Part shown: positions 1 to 14,800 of the stretch, in pieces
How the letters are laid out: each line of letters begins with the position of its first letter
Numbering within the stretch: position 1 is the stretch's first letter
Source: Chrysomallon squamiferum
Lineage: Eukaryota > Mollusca > Gastropoda > Neomphalida > Peltospiridae
Assembly (NCBI GenBank): GCA_012295275.1
Contig: CM022665.1
Location: 8,504,976-8,568,975 of the forward strand
Reading direction: 5' to 3'
DNA length: 64,000 nt
Position numbers and translations under genes: made by a program
The notes under the pieces: model-generated
The model's database searches: none
Told to the model about the DNA's origin: nothing
Seen by the model: only the letters and a program-made list of their open reading frames with translations

Positions 1-127
1 TTTCATCACATTTCCATGGTTTGATGTATTAACTTGAAATATAATTTTTTAAATAATAGATAAGCTATGCTATGAAGGTGTCACAAATATATTCAGAATA
101 ATAAATTAACAAGGTCAAAAAGCTTAC

Positions 128-1643
128 CTCTGCCAACAGTCATGATGCATCACATGACCACAGGAACCAACATGAGTGCCTGTGAAGAGATCAGATGGAA
201 CAAAGAGGGGATCATAATCTTCTTTTTTCTCCAAAAATTTGCCCCGACACTGAGACAATACTGTAGATCTGAAATAAGAAATATATTTAAATACTTTTTT
301 TTTTAAAACAGCCTGAATGAGAGTAAATACAGTCTTGGAAATAAACATCATACAAAATAAGTGTATGACTTTCAATCAATCTTACTGTTTTCAAGACAAA
401 GGAAATGGTACAGACCTGCTAAAGAGTTTTTAGTTCTATAAATTAGAAAACTTTTATATGAAGCTAATTTTATTATCTAGATATACATGTTGTGTAAAAT
501 CATTTTAAATATTTCTGCAGATAAAATTAACTTATATCATTCAAACTATTTGTAACATATTCAGTAACATTAGTAACTGATAATAAATGAAACATGACTA
601 AGAAACAGTAAAATATTTAGAAAATACTTACAATCAAAAACATCATCAAAACAAGTCTTTAAAAATACTGATTCAAAGCTGAGTGTGTTTTTGTTTTTTA
701 ATTAACACCACAGCTATGTACTACTTGTCATATGTGATAATGTTAAACCTACATATTCAAGATAATAAAACAGTTTTAAGTTCCTTATCTTTTCATGTAC
801 AGCATAAAATTCAACACCAACCATAGATGTCTGGTAACAGATCAACAAACATAACAGTTTTAAATTATAACAAACCTTTGGACAAAAGCAGCCAGGACCA
901 TGGCTTTGCCAGTACAAGTGATCTCCTGCTCTTCCTGACACAAAATACAGGTTGCCTGAATAGAAGCATTACTCGATGGTTTGCTCCGTCCTGGCCCAAG
1001 CACCACAGGAAATGATGTTGGCCCTGATCTGCTGCAAAAATGTGTCACAATATTGTTAACTCTGTTATTTGTAATGATAAATGTATGATGAAGTAAGCAC
1101 ATTGATTATAATTCTTACTACTGCACCAATTAAAAAAACAAAAACAAAATTTTTCAATACTAAATTTTTCTGACAGAGTAAAGTAACAATCAAATTCTTA
1201 TCAGTAACCATAATACCAAACATTTAATCTTCATTTCAGATAAAAATGTTAAGCAAACTAATGATATTACTCTGAATCCTGTTAACATAATAAAGCATCG
1301 TTTTAAACAGTTGTAAGTAAAAGCTTATTTATACAAATGTTGCATAACTATCTTTCTTTTCAAATTATTTTTTCAAATTATTAAAATCAGCACACCCCAT
1401 ATCCATGTCAGAAACAGCAGATTTCAGTTCTGTGCTTGTCTGATCAAACAACTCAGAATTCTCTGCAATGAAGTTGCGCTGCATCTTTGACATCTGTGCC
1501 ATGACTCGTGCCCTTCGCTTTGCTGCCATTTCTGCTTTGCGTTTCCTCTCAGTCTCAGTTTTCTGGTCTGTACAGCTTGCCAGGTTATTCAATGCATCCA
1601 AAGACACTGGCTCATTTTTTAAAGTACAGACATCAGCGAATTG
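128..1643 (-). CDS. UBR2: UBR2-like exons 31-33: basic helix and start of RING-H2
   Basis: Exon 1396-1643 encodes the lysine/arginine-rich helix ([20 protein letters not shown]). Its donor is taken at GG|GTGTGC because reading on hits a stop in AT-rich DNA and because this phase joins correctly to the next exon. Exon 876-1031 carries the first RING cysteine pair (CILCQEEQE) and [10 protein letters not shown]. Exon 128-268 carries [16 protein letters not shown], the central Cys/His ligands of the RING-H2. The last RING cysteines and the C-terminal autoinhibitory region are beyond position 1. The acceptor of exon 876-1031 could be three bases shorter (NAGNAG-type choice at 1028/1031). Confidence 0.88.
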
Positions 1644-2802
1644 CTAAAAAAAAATTTAATTCCTGGTGGTTAACAATGTTAAAACAAAAATTCTGAGTCT
1701 AAATATTCAGTAGTTGTGTTTTTATTCTGTTTGTTGCTTTTTCTTTTGAATTTTATTTCAGTGTTAATTCTTAAAAGTTAAATTCTTATTTGAGCTTCTC
1801 CATTTTTAAAATATAGAAATGCATCCATTTTACAGAAAATAATTTCACTAAACAATATATTATTTCTTATTAAGGTGTAATCATAAAAAAATGTAAAAAA
1901 CAGTCACCTCTGTCAAAAATATTGAAGATACATTTTTGCAGGTATCAGATAAATGATCTCAGAAAATTATCATAACAAAACGTAAAACTTTTTTTTTTCA
2001 TGTTCATCTCATTCAGTATACTTAAATTCTTCTGAATTAAAAATCAATCAAAAGTTTTATTTCAGTGAATATGAAACTGTACTATTTGTTCTTGGTAAGA
2101 ACAAGATGTAAATGAAGCTCTTGGTCAAGCTTATTAAAAATGAAAAATGTCTCACCTTCAATGTCCACGACAGAAGATCTTTACTTGGATCTTGATTCAG
2201 ATTTTGATTTCCAACCAAACACTGTAGTTTAGACAAAAGTCCATCTTCTAACAAAAAAAAGAAAAGCAAAAATTAATTGTGCAAAAAGATTAAAAATCAT
2301 TAATTAAATTACCTGTTGTTAATATAAAATTAATAATGATGATAATAATAATAACAATTAAAAAAAATTCAAACAAAACAACAATTAAACAAATAAAAAT
2401 TTGGAAATGTTATAAGAAATCATCTATTTATTATTATCATTATTATTATTTTTTTTTTTCAAATATCTATGTTAGCAACAAATTACCTTTCATTGCTCTG
2501 GACAGAAATTCATATGAAGTGTTTCCTTCTTTGAAAGCCCTTTTCTGCTCATGGAGCCCTAAGCCTATTAAATACAACACCTAAAACAACAAAAAACAAT
2601 CAATGCATTTAAAATAATTGAATAAGTACCATTTGTCCACAAACTGTAAAAGCAATTAATTAAATATTAAAAAAGAAAATTAGTCATATATTTGGCTGTT
2701 CACAGTCCTCATAATTTTAACACAAAACTGCCTACTAAAGAAGATAGTAAGAAACAGAAACCTAACTATCAATTTTGTCTCTGATGTAAAATCTACATAA
2801 TA

Positions 2803-2845
<43 letters not shown>

Positions 2846-5800
2846 GAATAATAAAAGGAAGAAAATGAAATTAACAGAAAAACAAAAAGTAATAATAAAA
2901 AAAGACAAAGCAGATAGAAAAGAGAAACATTTTTTGAAATGATTTTAAAAGAAAAGGTTAGATACTCACCCTTTCAAATTGGGCTTCTGACCAGGACCGT
3001 GATCTCTGGGCTGCTGTGCGTGTAAGAACTATTTTGAAGATGTGGAACATAACATCACAGTGAAGTATGCTGATGAGCGATGCAAACTGAGGGGTCAGTG
3101 GAGGTGGCACTGGTGGTGGTAAGGCTGTACGAACAGAATATATTTTACTTAATGATCACTTACAATTCTCTCTATGTATAGAAATTAAAAAAGGACAATT
3201 ATTTTAAATTTATGTTTGTACCACTTTGTTACTATTACTGTTTGTGAACTAAGTTATTCATACAACATTTACACTGTAAATTAAAAAACTGAATGAAATT
3301 AAACCTAACATCATTACAATAAACCTAAAAAATGTAGTTACCTTGACTTTCATTGGCTTGTTTCTTTCTTTTCCTTTGTGCTTCTTCAGACTGGAAAAAA
3401 ACAATAATACATAGTTAAAAATAAAATATAATTTTAATTACTTTCTTTGTAATTGGATGAAGTTTATATTTTGAAAAAAATACAAGCTGCATAAATACTT
3501 AAAAATACAAATCTAGAATTTACCTTAGACTGTTCTGCCTTGGTGTAATGGTAGAAATAAGGGCAGTAAGTTTCATAGTACTCTTTTTTCAGATCATATT
3601 TTCCTTTTCCTGTTGAGCTAGGCTTTCTGAACAAAAGAAAAGAAAAAAGCACTCCTCTCAGTAAGTCACAATAAATAGTTTTAAAACTTCTGTGAAAAGT
3701 AAATTTTCAGTTTATATTACATAAAGAAACTACATAAACCAATGTTAAGATCCAAAACAAAATAACAAAAATTCACAAGCAAAATCAAAGAAATTACAAT
3801 AAAATAAATAAATAAAAATAAAATCACAAAAGGAAACAAGGCTCTATAATTAAAAAGAAAAATGACTGGCATTTATTGTTGGTAATAATTAAAAGAACCA
3901 AGTAAATAGTATACTTAAAACTGTGTATGCTAAGTATAAGATAATGTTTTGTTACCTGAATTCTGCAACCTCATTTACTACATCTTCCATTCCTGTTTCT
4001 GAATTTGGCTAAAAAAAAAAAGAAAAAAAAAAGTAAGTAAATATATATTTCAGTTTTAGGGCAACAACAGTGAATGATATTAAAGTAAAGTATAATTAAT
4101 TTTTAGCCATTTTATCATGAAAAAAATAAAGGGATAATATATTAACAGTTACAGCAACTGAAGAGTCTAGGATTTTATTTTCACTGATTATGATCTTCAT
4201 TTTAATATAGGTTAGATACAGATTACTTACATCCACTGGTAGACCTTTAGCTAGTTCACTATGAGCCATTGGCATGATACACAGTTGATGAACTATTTCT
4301 CTCTTAATAACATCTTGTTGTGTCACTTTACCTACACCAGGAATATATCTTTCCTCTGGAAAAAAAAATAAAGAAAAGAAACTTTTAGTTTACAAACACA
4401 AAATAAATTCAATCATTTACATATTGCAATGGAAGGTCCAAATTAAAATGCATGATTTATTACTTACATTTAACAAGCTTGTTAATGAGAAAAAGAAGAA
4501 AAAAAAGAGAGAAAAAAAAGAATTAAATAAACTGACTTTCAAGATGAAACCATAACTTAGATTCAACTGATGATTCACTGAATGATAAAGGGTTAAGTAA
4601 ATAACCAGAATTAAAACACTCAATGAAACAATAAATTTGTACCTAACAAAATAATAAGCAGATTGAGAAACTCCTCTGCAAGCATTACAGTCTGTCTAAC
4701 TGAATCTTCTTGACCTCCTGGAATATCATACTCCGGTCTGAAAAATACAAAACACAATTACTAAATAATTTTATTCACAAAAAACAAATCAGTCATACTA
4801 AAGAAAACAAACCTTAAATTACTGATGCAAAAAAAAAGAAGAGTAAAATAACAACACTTCCCTCCCCCCCCCCAAAAAAAAGCAGCAATAAAGCACCAGA
4901 AGAAATTAGCAAACAAAAATAGGAAAGATTTAACTATAAAACTGTTTCTCAGGTACCAATTGTGAATGGTATCAGCAGTAAAAGGAATCAACTTTGTTAT
5001 GTATCAACATAATATAGAATGGATGCTTATGCGCTTTAGTTTAGCTTAAGACTACAAAACTACAAATATTCAACATGAAGTAATATTCTTATTAAAAATA
5101 AAATCCAAGAAACATGTATTTACTATAAAAAATATTCATGTTTGAACTTACTTGACCCAGTGGAGAAGATTGAATTTATTCAAGAGATGCACAACAAAAT
5201 CATTGGGATTCAGCAGCGAAGCTCCAATCTACCAAAAATAAATCAATCATAATTCTCTCAATTTGATAATTTACTAAGATTCAAAATAAAATATAGCTAT
5301 GAACAGCTAAAACACTCAGAACTTTAATTTCTAGAATAACTTGCACATGCACTGTTCAGACAAAAAGATAGCAACCTCTTAAAAATAATGTAAATAAGTT
5401 TTAAAATTTTCCTTACATATTGCCATCATCTATAATACAAATATATACACTCTACCTCAAAACCAAACCAAAATAAAAGACAGCTCCACTAAGAGAAATA
5501 ACAGTAACAGGATATTACCTGAAGCATGAGAATATCTCTGTCATACATTTCTCCTCTACATCTGACATTGTGATAAAAAAATATCTGCAATAATAAAAGG
5601 AAAATAGTTGATTATTTATTCACCTACTCTTCCACCATTTCAAGAACAAATGTTAGAAATGCTAAATATTTAAGTTTTTTTTAAAAAGTCTTGAATTTTT
5701 TTTTTTATTAAAACTGATTTCTAAGTAAAAGTTACACACCTGATTTAAAAGGGCAAATCCATTTCTCCTCCACATCCCTGCTTGAGTCTGAGCTATCATT

Positions 5801-8800
5801 ACCTGTACACGAAGTGGTTGCTCAATCAAGCTGACTGCTTCAAGTTTTTTCTTCAAACAATTAAAAAATAAATAAAATAAAATAAAACTATCTGTATAAT
5901 TCTCAATCCATAATTATTTAATACTTTATAATGTATAAATCTTGATAAATATTTTTGGAAGACAATAATTATTATATTAATAATTATTATATGTAATAGA
6001 AGTTTGTCAGTACTGTTTTTCAACTTGGTTGTAATGTTCTTATTAAAATAATGAAGTGGAAGTTTTGCAGGGATAGGGCATTCAGGTAAATAGTGAACAG
6101 CATAATAAGTAGCCCTTTGTCTTAGCAATGGCACTGTTTCTGCGGCATAATGAACAGTTTTTCTGCAAATGTCAGGATGAAATCTGACAAATATTTGTAC
6201 TTTTAACTGACAAATACAAATTAGGAATGAGATTTTGAAATACCCTCTGAATCACTGTGAAACTCCAGAGTAAGAATATTGATTAAAATGAATTTTACTT
6301 TGAAGATTATTATGTGTATTGAACATTCAGATAATCAACAATGTCTTCACTTGGAGGAAACTGTTGCTTTTGACTGGATAAAAATGAGATAATTTTGGAT
6401 AGGCTGGACAACTGAGGACTACTGAGGACACTGTCAGGCTTTGTAAAAGAGGTACCACCAGGCAGCTACCTGCAAAAATGGGTCTGTGGCAGATTTCCAC
6501 CTTTACAGAACTATGTTTGGTGAAATACCCTCTGAATCACTGTGAAACTCCAGAGTAAGAATATTGATTAAAATGAATTTTACTTTGAAGATTATTATGT
6601 GTATTGAACATTCAGATAATCAACAATGTCTTCACTTGGAGGAAACTGTTGCTTTTGACTGGATAAAAATGAGATAATTTTGGATAGGCTGGACAACTGA
6701 GGACTACTGAGGACACTGTCAGGCTTTGTAAAAGAGGTACCACCAGGCAGCTACCTGCAAAAATGGGTCTGTGGCAGATTTCCACCTTTACAGAACTATG
6801 TTTGGTGATAGTTTTATCATGCAAAATGACAATATATTTGTTTCAAAGCAAAATAAAAGCAAGACATAATAATAACATTATTTATTTAAAGAAACATTTT
6901 AGGAAGTTTCTATATAATAGGTGACTTTGGAATGTGTGCGATACAGAGCCCAGACGAGCCAGTTCATCGCTATTCTGTGACGTTACAATGGATTCGCTGG
7001 ACTCCCTACAAGAGGGAATAATAAATTAATTAACAGTTTCTTGATTTCAAGTAAAAAAATAATTATACAAAGTGAAAAAAAAAAACAGGCTTCAATCCAT
7101 GCATGTCAAACTTTTAAATAATTATGGAAAATAATTAAAAAAGCAGATAAGAATATAACAAAATATCACTAAAGCTTAAAAAAAAAAAAAACACTTCCAC
7201 TTTTAATAAACCAGTTATTCATAAAAGGTTTAGAAAATAATTAAAATACACTGCTTTTGTTTTCCCCCTCCACTTTATATAACTCTTCTTACATATTTAT
7301 TAATAAATTAAGACTGTTTTTGGAATGACCAATCTCTAAAACATATTTTCTATGTAACATTCATGGAGTCATACCTTTGTCATTAGTTCAGGTGAGTGAA
7401 ATGTCAAGTCAAAGGTTTCCAGATGAAGATGCAATGCTGAAAATAAAATATTCTATATATATATATATATATGAAGTTTTTTACATCAAGTTTGAATATC
7501 ACACACTTGTGTTTTCTGAAAAAAAAAATTTCACAAGAAACAAAAATAATATTAATATTAAAATATATATGTATATATATAAATGTATATATATCTACAT
7601 ATATGGAGAAAAGATCTTAATATTCACAAGCTAAATAAAGACACCTTTAAAAAACTACTTTTATTAATTTGTTTGTATAAAGAATATAAACTTTTCACCA
7701 ACACTTGCAGTTAAGCTAAACAAAAGGACTTACCAGCAAGAATTCTGGACAGAGGTAAATGAATGGAAACTGGCTGGCTGGAAACATCATATTTGATGCA
7801 TTTTGTGACATGTCCAGCAACTATAAAATATTCAATTTAACACAATTTATTTTAATGGGAAACACTAATAAGAAAAGTACAAATCCTTTATCAGAAATTA
7901 GTTAAAAAGAAGTATAAATATAGGTAAAAGGAGAAAAAACATTATTTTTTCTTGTATGTGTTTTTACATATACATTATATACTTAGAGATGTTACATTTC
8001 AAACATGTATTTTACTTAAGAATCTGGAAATTCAAACTATCCTATAAATCTGATAAATTTAAAAGAACAAACATTATTTTTTCTTAGTGACAATTTCTGC
8101 TCATCCAGCAATAACTGAGATCCTTAGAACAGCAAGTGATCAACAGAGCATCTTGACTTTGTATATTGTCTGCGTAAATGACAAAGATATACATGAAATT
8201 AATACCTTCACACTTTTCTTTGTCTTTCTTTGTTTCTTGTGTCTGAGACAATGCTTCCAGTGTTTCTTTGTATGCCTCAATGAGTACAAATTTCTGTAAA
8301 ACAAAGCAAGTACTTTATGTTTTAATTATACATTAATAAATGCAATAACATGATAAAAATCAATTTACTAATAAAAAGAAATAATGCACAGGACAAAACA
8401 GAAATACGAATTCTATATATAGCTAGTAATTATCAAGTTTAGAAAAAATACTGTTTGAAATTTCAGAACCAAGTTTAAAACAACAAGTTAAAGAACGTGA
8501 ATATTTTATCATTATTAATGAAAAAATAATCAGATTTTGAGGACCTATAATTCTCACACACATTTCTAAGAGCTTCTGTTGAAATAAAAGAAAGGCATTA
8601 TATAATTTTAAATTCTTTGTAATGTAAACTCAAAAAATAAACACAGTTAGTATCCATTTTAAAATTTAAATCCAATATTTCATTTAAATATTTATAAAAT
8701 TACATTTTTTTTCCCCAATCATTATTAAAAATTAATGTTTATATTAAGTAGTTATATCTGATTTCACTCACATCCATAGAACACCAGCGTGTGAAAAGTA

Positions 8801-11800
8801 CAAGAGTATCTTCCAGTTTGAGTTGCAGATTGAAGGCACCTTCCCACTCAGGTTCAAACTCCAGATGTTGTCCTGTCTGTCGAGTTACTCCATCCATTCC
8901 CTTAATAAAATAAGACAGTACAGATGAATTTATTATTTATACTGCTTTTTAAAACTCAATGAAAGAAAGAAAAGAAAAAACATTTCTACATTTTCATCAC
9001 TTTAAATGAAGTTGAAACTAATTTGTTACTGAATAAAATAGTTCTGATGATTTTTAAACAGTAACTATAAAAGTGTAATATGCTTTATTAAACACTCATA
9101 AAAAAGTAAATAAAAATAAACCCCCCAAATAATTCGACTGGAACTGAAAATATTCCATTAATGTTGATAAAACAAAATGAACAATCATTCATTCATTAAC
9201 TGATCTATAATACAGGATAAAAAAAATGTAATAACATTTTTGGTATGGTGATTAAAACAACCAACAAATAAAAAAAATTAAAAAAAATTAAAAGAAGCAC
9301 AAATATGAATAGTTAAAATTCTAAATTTATCATAAATCAGGTAAAGCAAATTAATTTCTTCATTTTCTTTGTCAAATGATCAAACAAGGACCACAGCAGC
9401 TCAAACAAATGCTGCTGTATGCTGTAAGTTCTCACTTTGTCCAAAAGGTCTCATTCAGATTAAGTTTAAAAATATCCCCATCTTCCATGAAAAAAAAAAA
9501 CACAAAAAAAAAAAAAAAAAACTATCCAATATAAAAAATTTGAATTATATTAGTTATTATAAATTTTAGTTGACCAGCTAAATATAATAATGAATTCCAA
9601 ATATCATTAGCTGATTACAAAATTTACCTGCATAATTTTAAGCAACTCTAGGAGTGAAACAAGTCCATGCAAAAAGTTTGTGCGTAGTGGATCAGACCAG
9701 TCTTCTGGGTCAGTAGGTCTGGCCAATAAGGCGTACCTGTTACAGACAAATAAAAGTAAAATATTATTAACATTTGTTTATTTATTTTTTTTATTTTTAT
9801 TTTTTTACAAATTTTAAATAAAAAATACAGAACAAGGATATGCTGATTTAACAAAATTTCTAACATTTTAAGAATTATTTAAAAAAATTAAATACTAATA
9901 ATAGTAATAATAAACTAAAAACTAGAAGAAAACTTCTGTAGTAGTGTAACTTGATATGAGAATGACTTTAGACTATTAAAACTTGGTAGAAAATGTTCTG
10001 AAGTTAACAGGCAAAATGTTAATAAATGCTATAATTAGTAGGTAAAATGTATATAACAAATAAAAGAAATTTTTTTTCATTTTTGCACATCATGTGGTTC
10101 AAATGTTGCCGGTAACACACACAAACACACATGCACACATACACACACAATATACTCATGCACATATACACACAGGTGTACTTACTTTATATCATAAAGC
10201 ATGTAAGAAGCTCTCTTAAACGAAGGACTTCTATCATTTCTGTCAAAACAGAGGCGACCATCTTCTGCAATAATAAATAATGCAATTTTATGCCAATATT
10301 TAACAGAATTATTAAAGAAGTTCATATTTGAATGTTCTTTGTTTTTCTATTTTTCTTGTTGTTTTTCTTATTATATTATGTAATGAATGAAGATTAATAC
10401 AATTAAACACTTGTCTGACATCTTGCTCACAGATTAGATTTGTAATAGTTTCAACATAAATTTTTTTAAATACACATTCTTGGTAACTGAAGAAAAAAAG
10501 ACAAATACTTCAGTTCTTTTACTTACTGTCTTTCTTTTGTTTACAAGCTGTCAAGAAAGACTGCAGTATGACTGTCAGCAAGTTGTACTCAATAATTAAC
10601 CATCGGGCCTAAACAAAATAAAATACATTTGTCAAAATATCTGTCAAAAACACATATGTAATCAACATTAAATATACAGACGTTAAATATTTAAAGTTTA
10701 AAATCTGTAATTGTTATAAAATGTTTAGAACATAGATTTCAGTTGCACCACTGAACTATTTAAATTTAATTTAAAAAAACCAAACAAATAAGTTAAAAGA
10801 ACAGTAAGTAATTCAAAATAACAAAATATTCAAAAACTACAAATCTGCAAATTAAAAAAAAAAAAAAAAAACTTTTATTCAGAATTTATTTCTCAGATTT
10901 TCCTCATTTGAAAATATTTGCAATATAATAAAGTAACAGTGGTGTAGTTGATAATTAAAGAAAGAAATTAAAATGAAAATGATAAATGATGTGAAATGTT
11001 TCAGGCTGTTTTCCTGTTGTATTTTTTTTATTTTTTTTTTATTTTTACAATTTTAGGATTTTAATTTTTTTTTTTTTTACATTTAATTTCATCTTATGCA
11101 GGATTTTAATTTTACTTCATAATACTAGGCCTGAATAGAAACACACACTTATCCACCCTCTAACCCAGTACCAATACACAAAACGAAAATAATAACTGTA
11201 TTTAGACAAATATGCCTGTTATTGGAAATATTACTTATAAATGTCTTGAAAACCCCCCAACTATTATGACAAATAAACTCTGTGAGTATACTTATCTAAA
11301 TATTAATTTGAAAACATAAAAATTAATACTGATTGTGAACTGACCAAATACATGCAAATACCTGATGAACAAGTGCAAAGGTAAAATATAATGGTCATCA
11401 AAAAATAGGAGCAGGATAAAAAGCAAACAAGTTATTACTTTTTAATATGTATATTTTTAGAACTTTATGACTTTAAAAGAATATAAAAAGTAAACTTCAA
11501 ATTTTTTCTTTCAAAGTTAAAAAATAAATTATAATATAGTATTTTTTCTTTTAGAATTCAAGTTAATGGCTGTAATCACAGATTAAGAAAAAATATAAAT
11601 AAAGAAATAAATAGGAAAAAAGAAATGAAACAGAAAAAAAAAGAAAAAAGAAAAAAGTTTAAATTTTTAAAGAAAATAAACTGATCACAGAACACAACAT
11701 ATTAACACAAACAATTTTTTTTATGTATTTTTATTTATTTATTTATTTTTTGGGGGAATGTGTGTAAGGCAATGTGATAAAAGCATGAATAAAAAAGAAA

Positions 11801-14800
11801 ATATGATAAAACAAAACAAAAAATAAATAAATGTTTTTTTTGTTATTTTTTAAATTTAAAAAAAGGAAGAAGAATAAAATATTTAAAACGATTTCAATGT
11901 TTGTAGCAGAACAGATCCAAACTCATGGAAACATACAAACATATCATTAAATGTTTAACTCGATTTACAAAACAACCTACCAAAGTGGGAACTGTGAAAA
12001 TTTGAACTGAGATAGAAGTTACAGACACAGAGCGGTAATGGTCATCCTGAATAAACTCCTTCATGAGAGTTGCATAGTGCTAAAAAATAAGACAATATTT
12101 AAGATGAATGCCAGGAGTGCAGGACGAGGAACAGACTTCTTTATGCAAAAATCTCCCATTCATCAAGGTGTCAAAACAACACACAGTAATGCAATGTGTT
12201 GTCTTTCTTTTTTGCACTATGATGAAAGGAAATCAAAGCCCCAGAGAAGTGTATTGGTGGGAAACTGGGATTGAGGTGGGTAAGTGTGCATTTATCAAAT
12301 AGCAGACTTTTCCTTAAAAAAGCAACGTTCGTCTTTCCTGCATACAGAACCGAATTAAAATGCAAAGTTTGAAATGATAAGAAAAAACAAATCCAACCAA
12401 AACAGCCTCTACATCATTCATGTTAATAACCTAATGCTAAATAAGAGAGAGAGAGAAAAAAAAATGCATTAAAAAAAAAAATTCTGAGTGCCATATTTTG
12501 CTTGTTGCCATAGAGCAGGACAACAAATAAACCTACCAGACTGGGCACAGTAAATAATTGTACAGACAGAGACATAACGGAGACATCATGATCGTGGTCG
12601 TCGAGACAAAACTCTTTCATCAGTTGTTCATACCACTGTGAAGAGCAAAAAATTAGCTAAATATTTTCAATGTTCAGTTAGTGAAACATTTTTAATGACA
12701 TCAGTATGAATGCAGATATAATATTATTCTCTGCTGCCAAACTGGACTTTCCTGCTGTTAAAAATGGGATTAAATGTAATTGTTAAATAATTAATTATAC
12801 AGGAATGGTGTTTATTTAATTTTAACTATAAAAAATTTTAATTTTTAAGAAGATAATATATAATAATACTGTGAACTTCAGCAATTAAAATCCAATAAAT
12901 ATGTTCAGCATTAATTCAGAATCTTTTTCTTCTTCACTAATTTTTAACTTAGTGCTGAAAAGTTACAAAAATATTTTAATTTAATTAAACACCACTCCTG
13001 TCATTCATGAATTCTATAACTGAATTCCACCAGTAAATCCTTAGAGTATCTGTTCAAGTCTAAATAGGTCACAAAATTATACAACTTTCTTACTTTGACA
13101 AACTATTACTGAATTCCATTTAACAAAGTTGTACATTATTTCTGTATGTTAAAAATAAATCATAGGATACAACATTTCCATATTTCTTTCTGTTCACTAA
13201 ACTAATTAATATATAAATGTTAAGGATATGCAGGCAAAAAACACTGTTTTTTTTTTTTTTTTTTTTTACCTAATCTCTTTTAAATGTATCTGTAGTTTAT
13301 CTGTATTGGGACGCTAAAAATTTAGATTTAACATTTCCTGCATATACTGAAATGCTTAATTAGAAAACAGAACCAATTTGGAAATATTTTACAGATAATG
13401 AATGAAGTTTTATCTTAATAAGCAGAATAAAACAAGTACTGTATAATACACAGAACTAGAATACAATTGCACCATATCTGATTAAAGTTTCATACATATA
13501 AAAATTACAAATTTTAATACACAAATCAAAATATTGTCACAAAATAATAAATATAATAAATAGTTTTATATACAGTAACTTTTAGAGGAAATATAAACTT
13601 TTGATCTTTAATAGGCTAGTTTTTCTTGGTAAAACAAATGCACACTTCCCCATCAAAACCTAAACCTTTGCTTTTAAAATCAAAGATGCTAAAAACCATA
13701 AAAAATATTTTAATTTAATTTTTTTGTAACAATCTAATATTTAAAATACTCAGAAAATACTGTAACTATTTATTTAAAATTGAAAATCTTTAGAAGAAAA
13801 TATCTTTATCCTTTAAGTATTGGAACATTTGTTAAGAATATGAAAACATTTCTGTTAAGACAAAAATGGATTTGTGTTTCATAATCTTTAACGATTTATT
13901 CACCATATTTAAAATGTTTAAAGAAAGTAGTTTTAATTAAAATGTAAATGATTTACCTTTGTGAACATGCCAGCAAACATCTTTTTACATTCTTGATCCA
14001 TGAGAGCTCTGTAATAAGAATTTTTAAAAATATTTCTTTCTTAAAAACTTATTACCTGTTAAATCCAGAAATTAACAAATAAATAATTTTCACATCAAAT
14101 TATGTATGACCTTTTTGATCATTGAATAAAAATTATAACAGCAATTAAACACTTTTATTCACTGTGATTAACAAATCACCTGATAAGGGCAAATTTTACT
14201 CATAAATTAAAAAATAAAAATATAAAATACTCATAACTAAGTTCTTTCACGTTAATATTAAAAAATAAATAAAATAAACAAAACTATACTGTGTTTGTTT
14301 TAACTTAACTTACCCAGCCATAAGAAGTTGATGGATTTTAACACGAACAACTGAAAATAAAAGAAAGAAAAAAATAATAACAACTTAATTTTTATACCAA
14401 AAATCCTCCAACAACAACAACAAAACAGTGCAACATTTAATCATAAACAAAATGTTAAATAACCTTATTTAAAATGAAGACCAACCTTTCCAGAGTCGTG
14501 TGTCAGCTAACAACACTCTCTCCATTAGTGATAGTGGTTCATCATTTTCATCAGTTTCCATTCCATCTGATAGGTCTTTTTTTTGTGGTGCTTTCATTGA
14601 CAACAAACAGAACAGACGCCTTAAACCATCTGATAGAGAAATAAATAATCAGTTGTAAAATAAAAAAATTTTAAAAATAAATAATAAAGATTACCTTAAT
14701 TTTAATTATTTCTCACTTGAATTTATTTTTCTTTTCATATGTTAAGTTCCTTTTAGGAAACAAAAATAATTCTTTAATATCTATTAAAAAATAAGAATTA

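Noticed and set aside
1365-1395. Reading the UBR2-like exon 31 on to a stop codon as a terminal exon
   Set aside because: A donor at 1394-1395 joins in phase to the next conserved exon, and the protein clearly continues into the RING domain.
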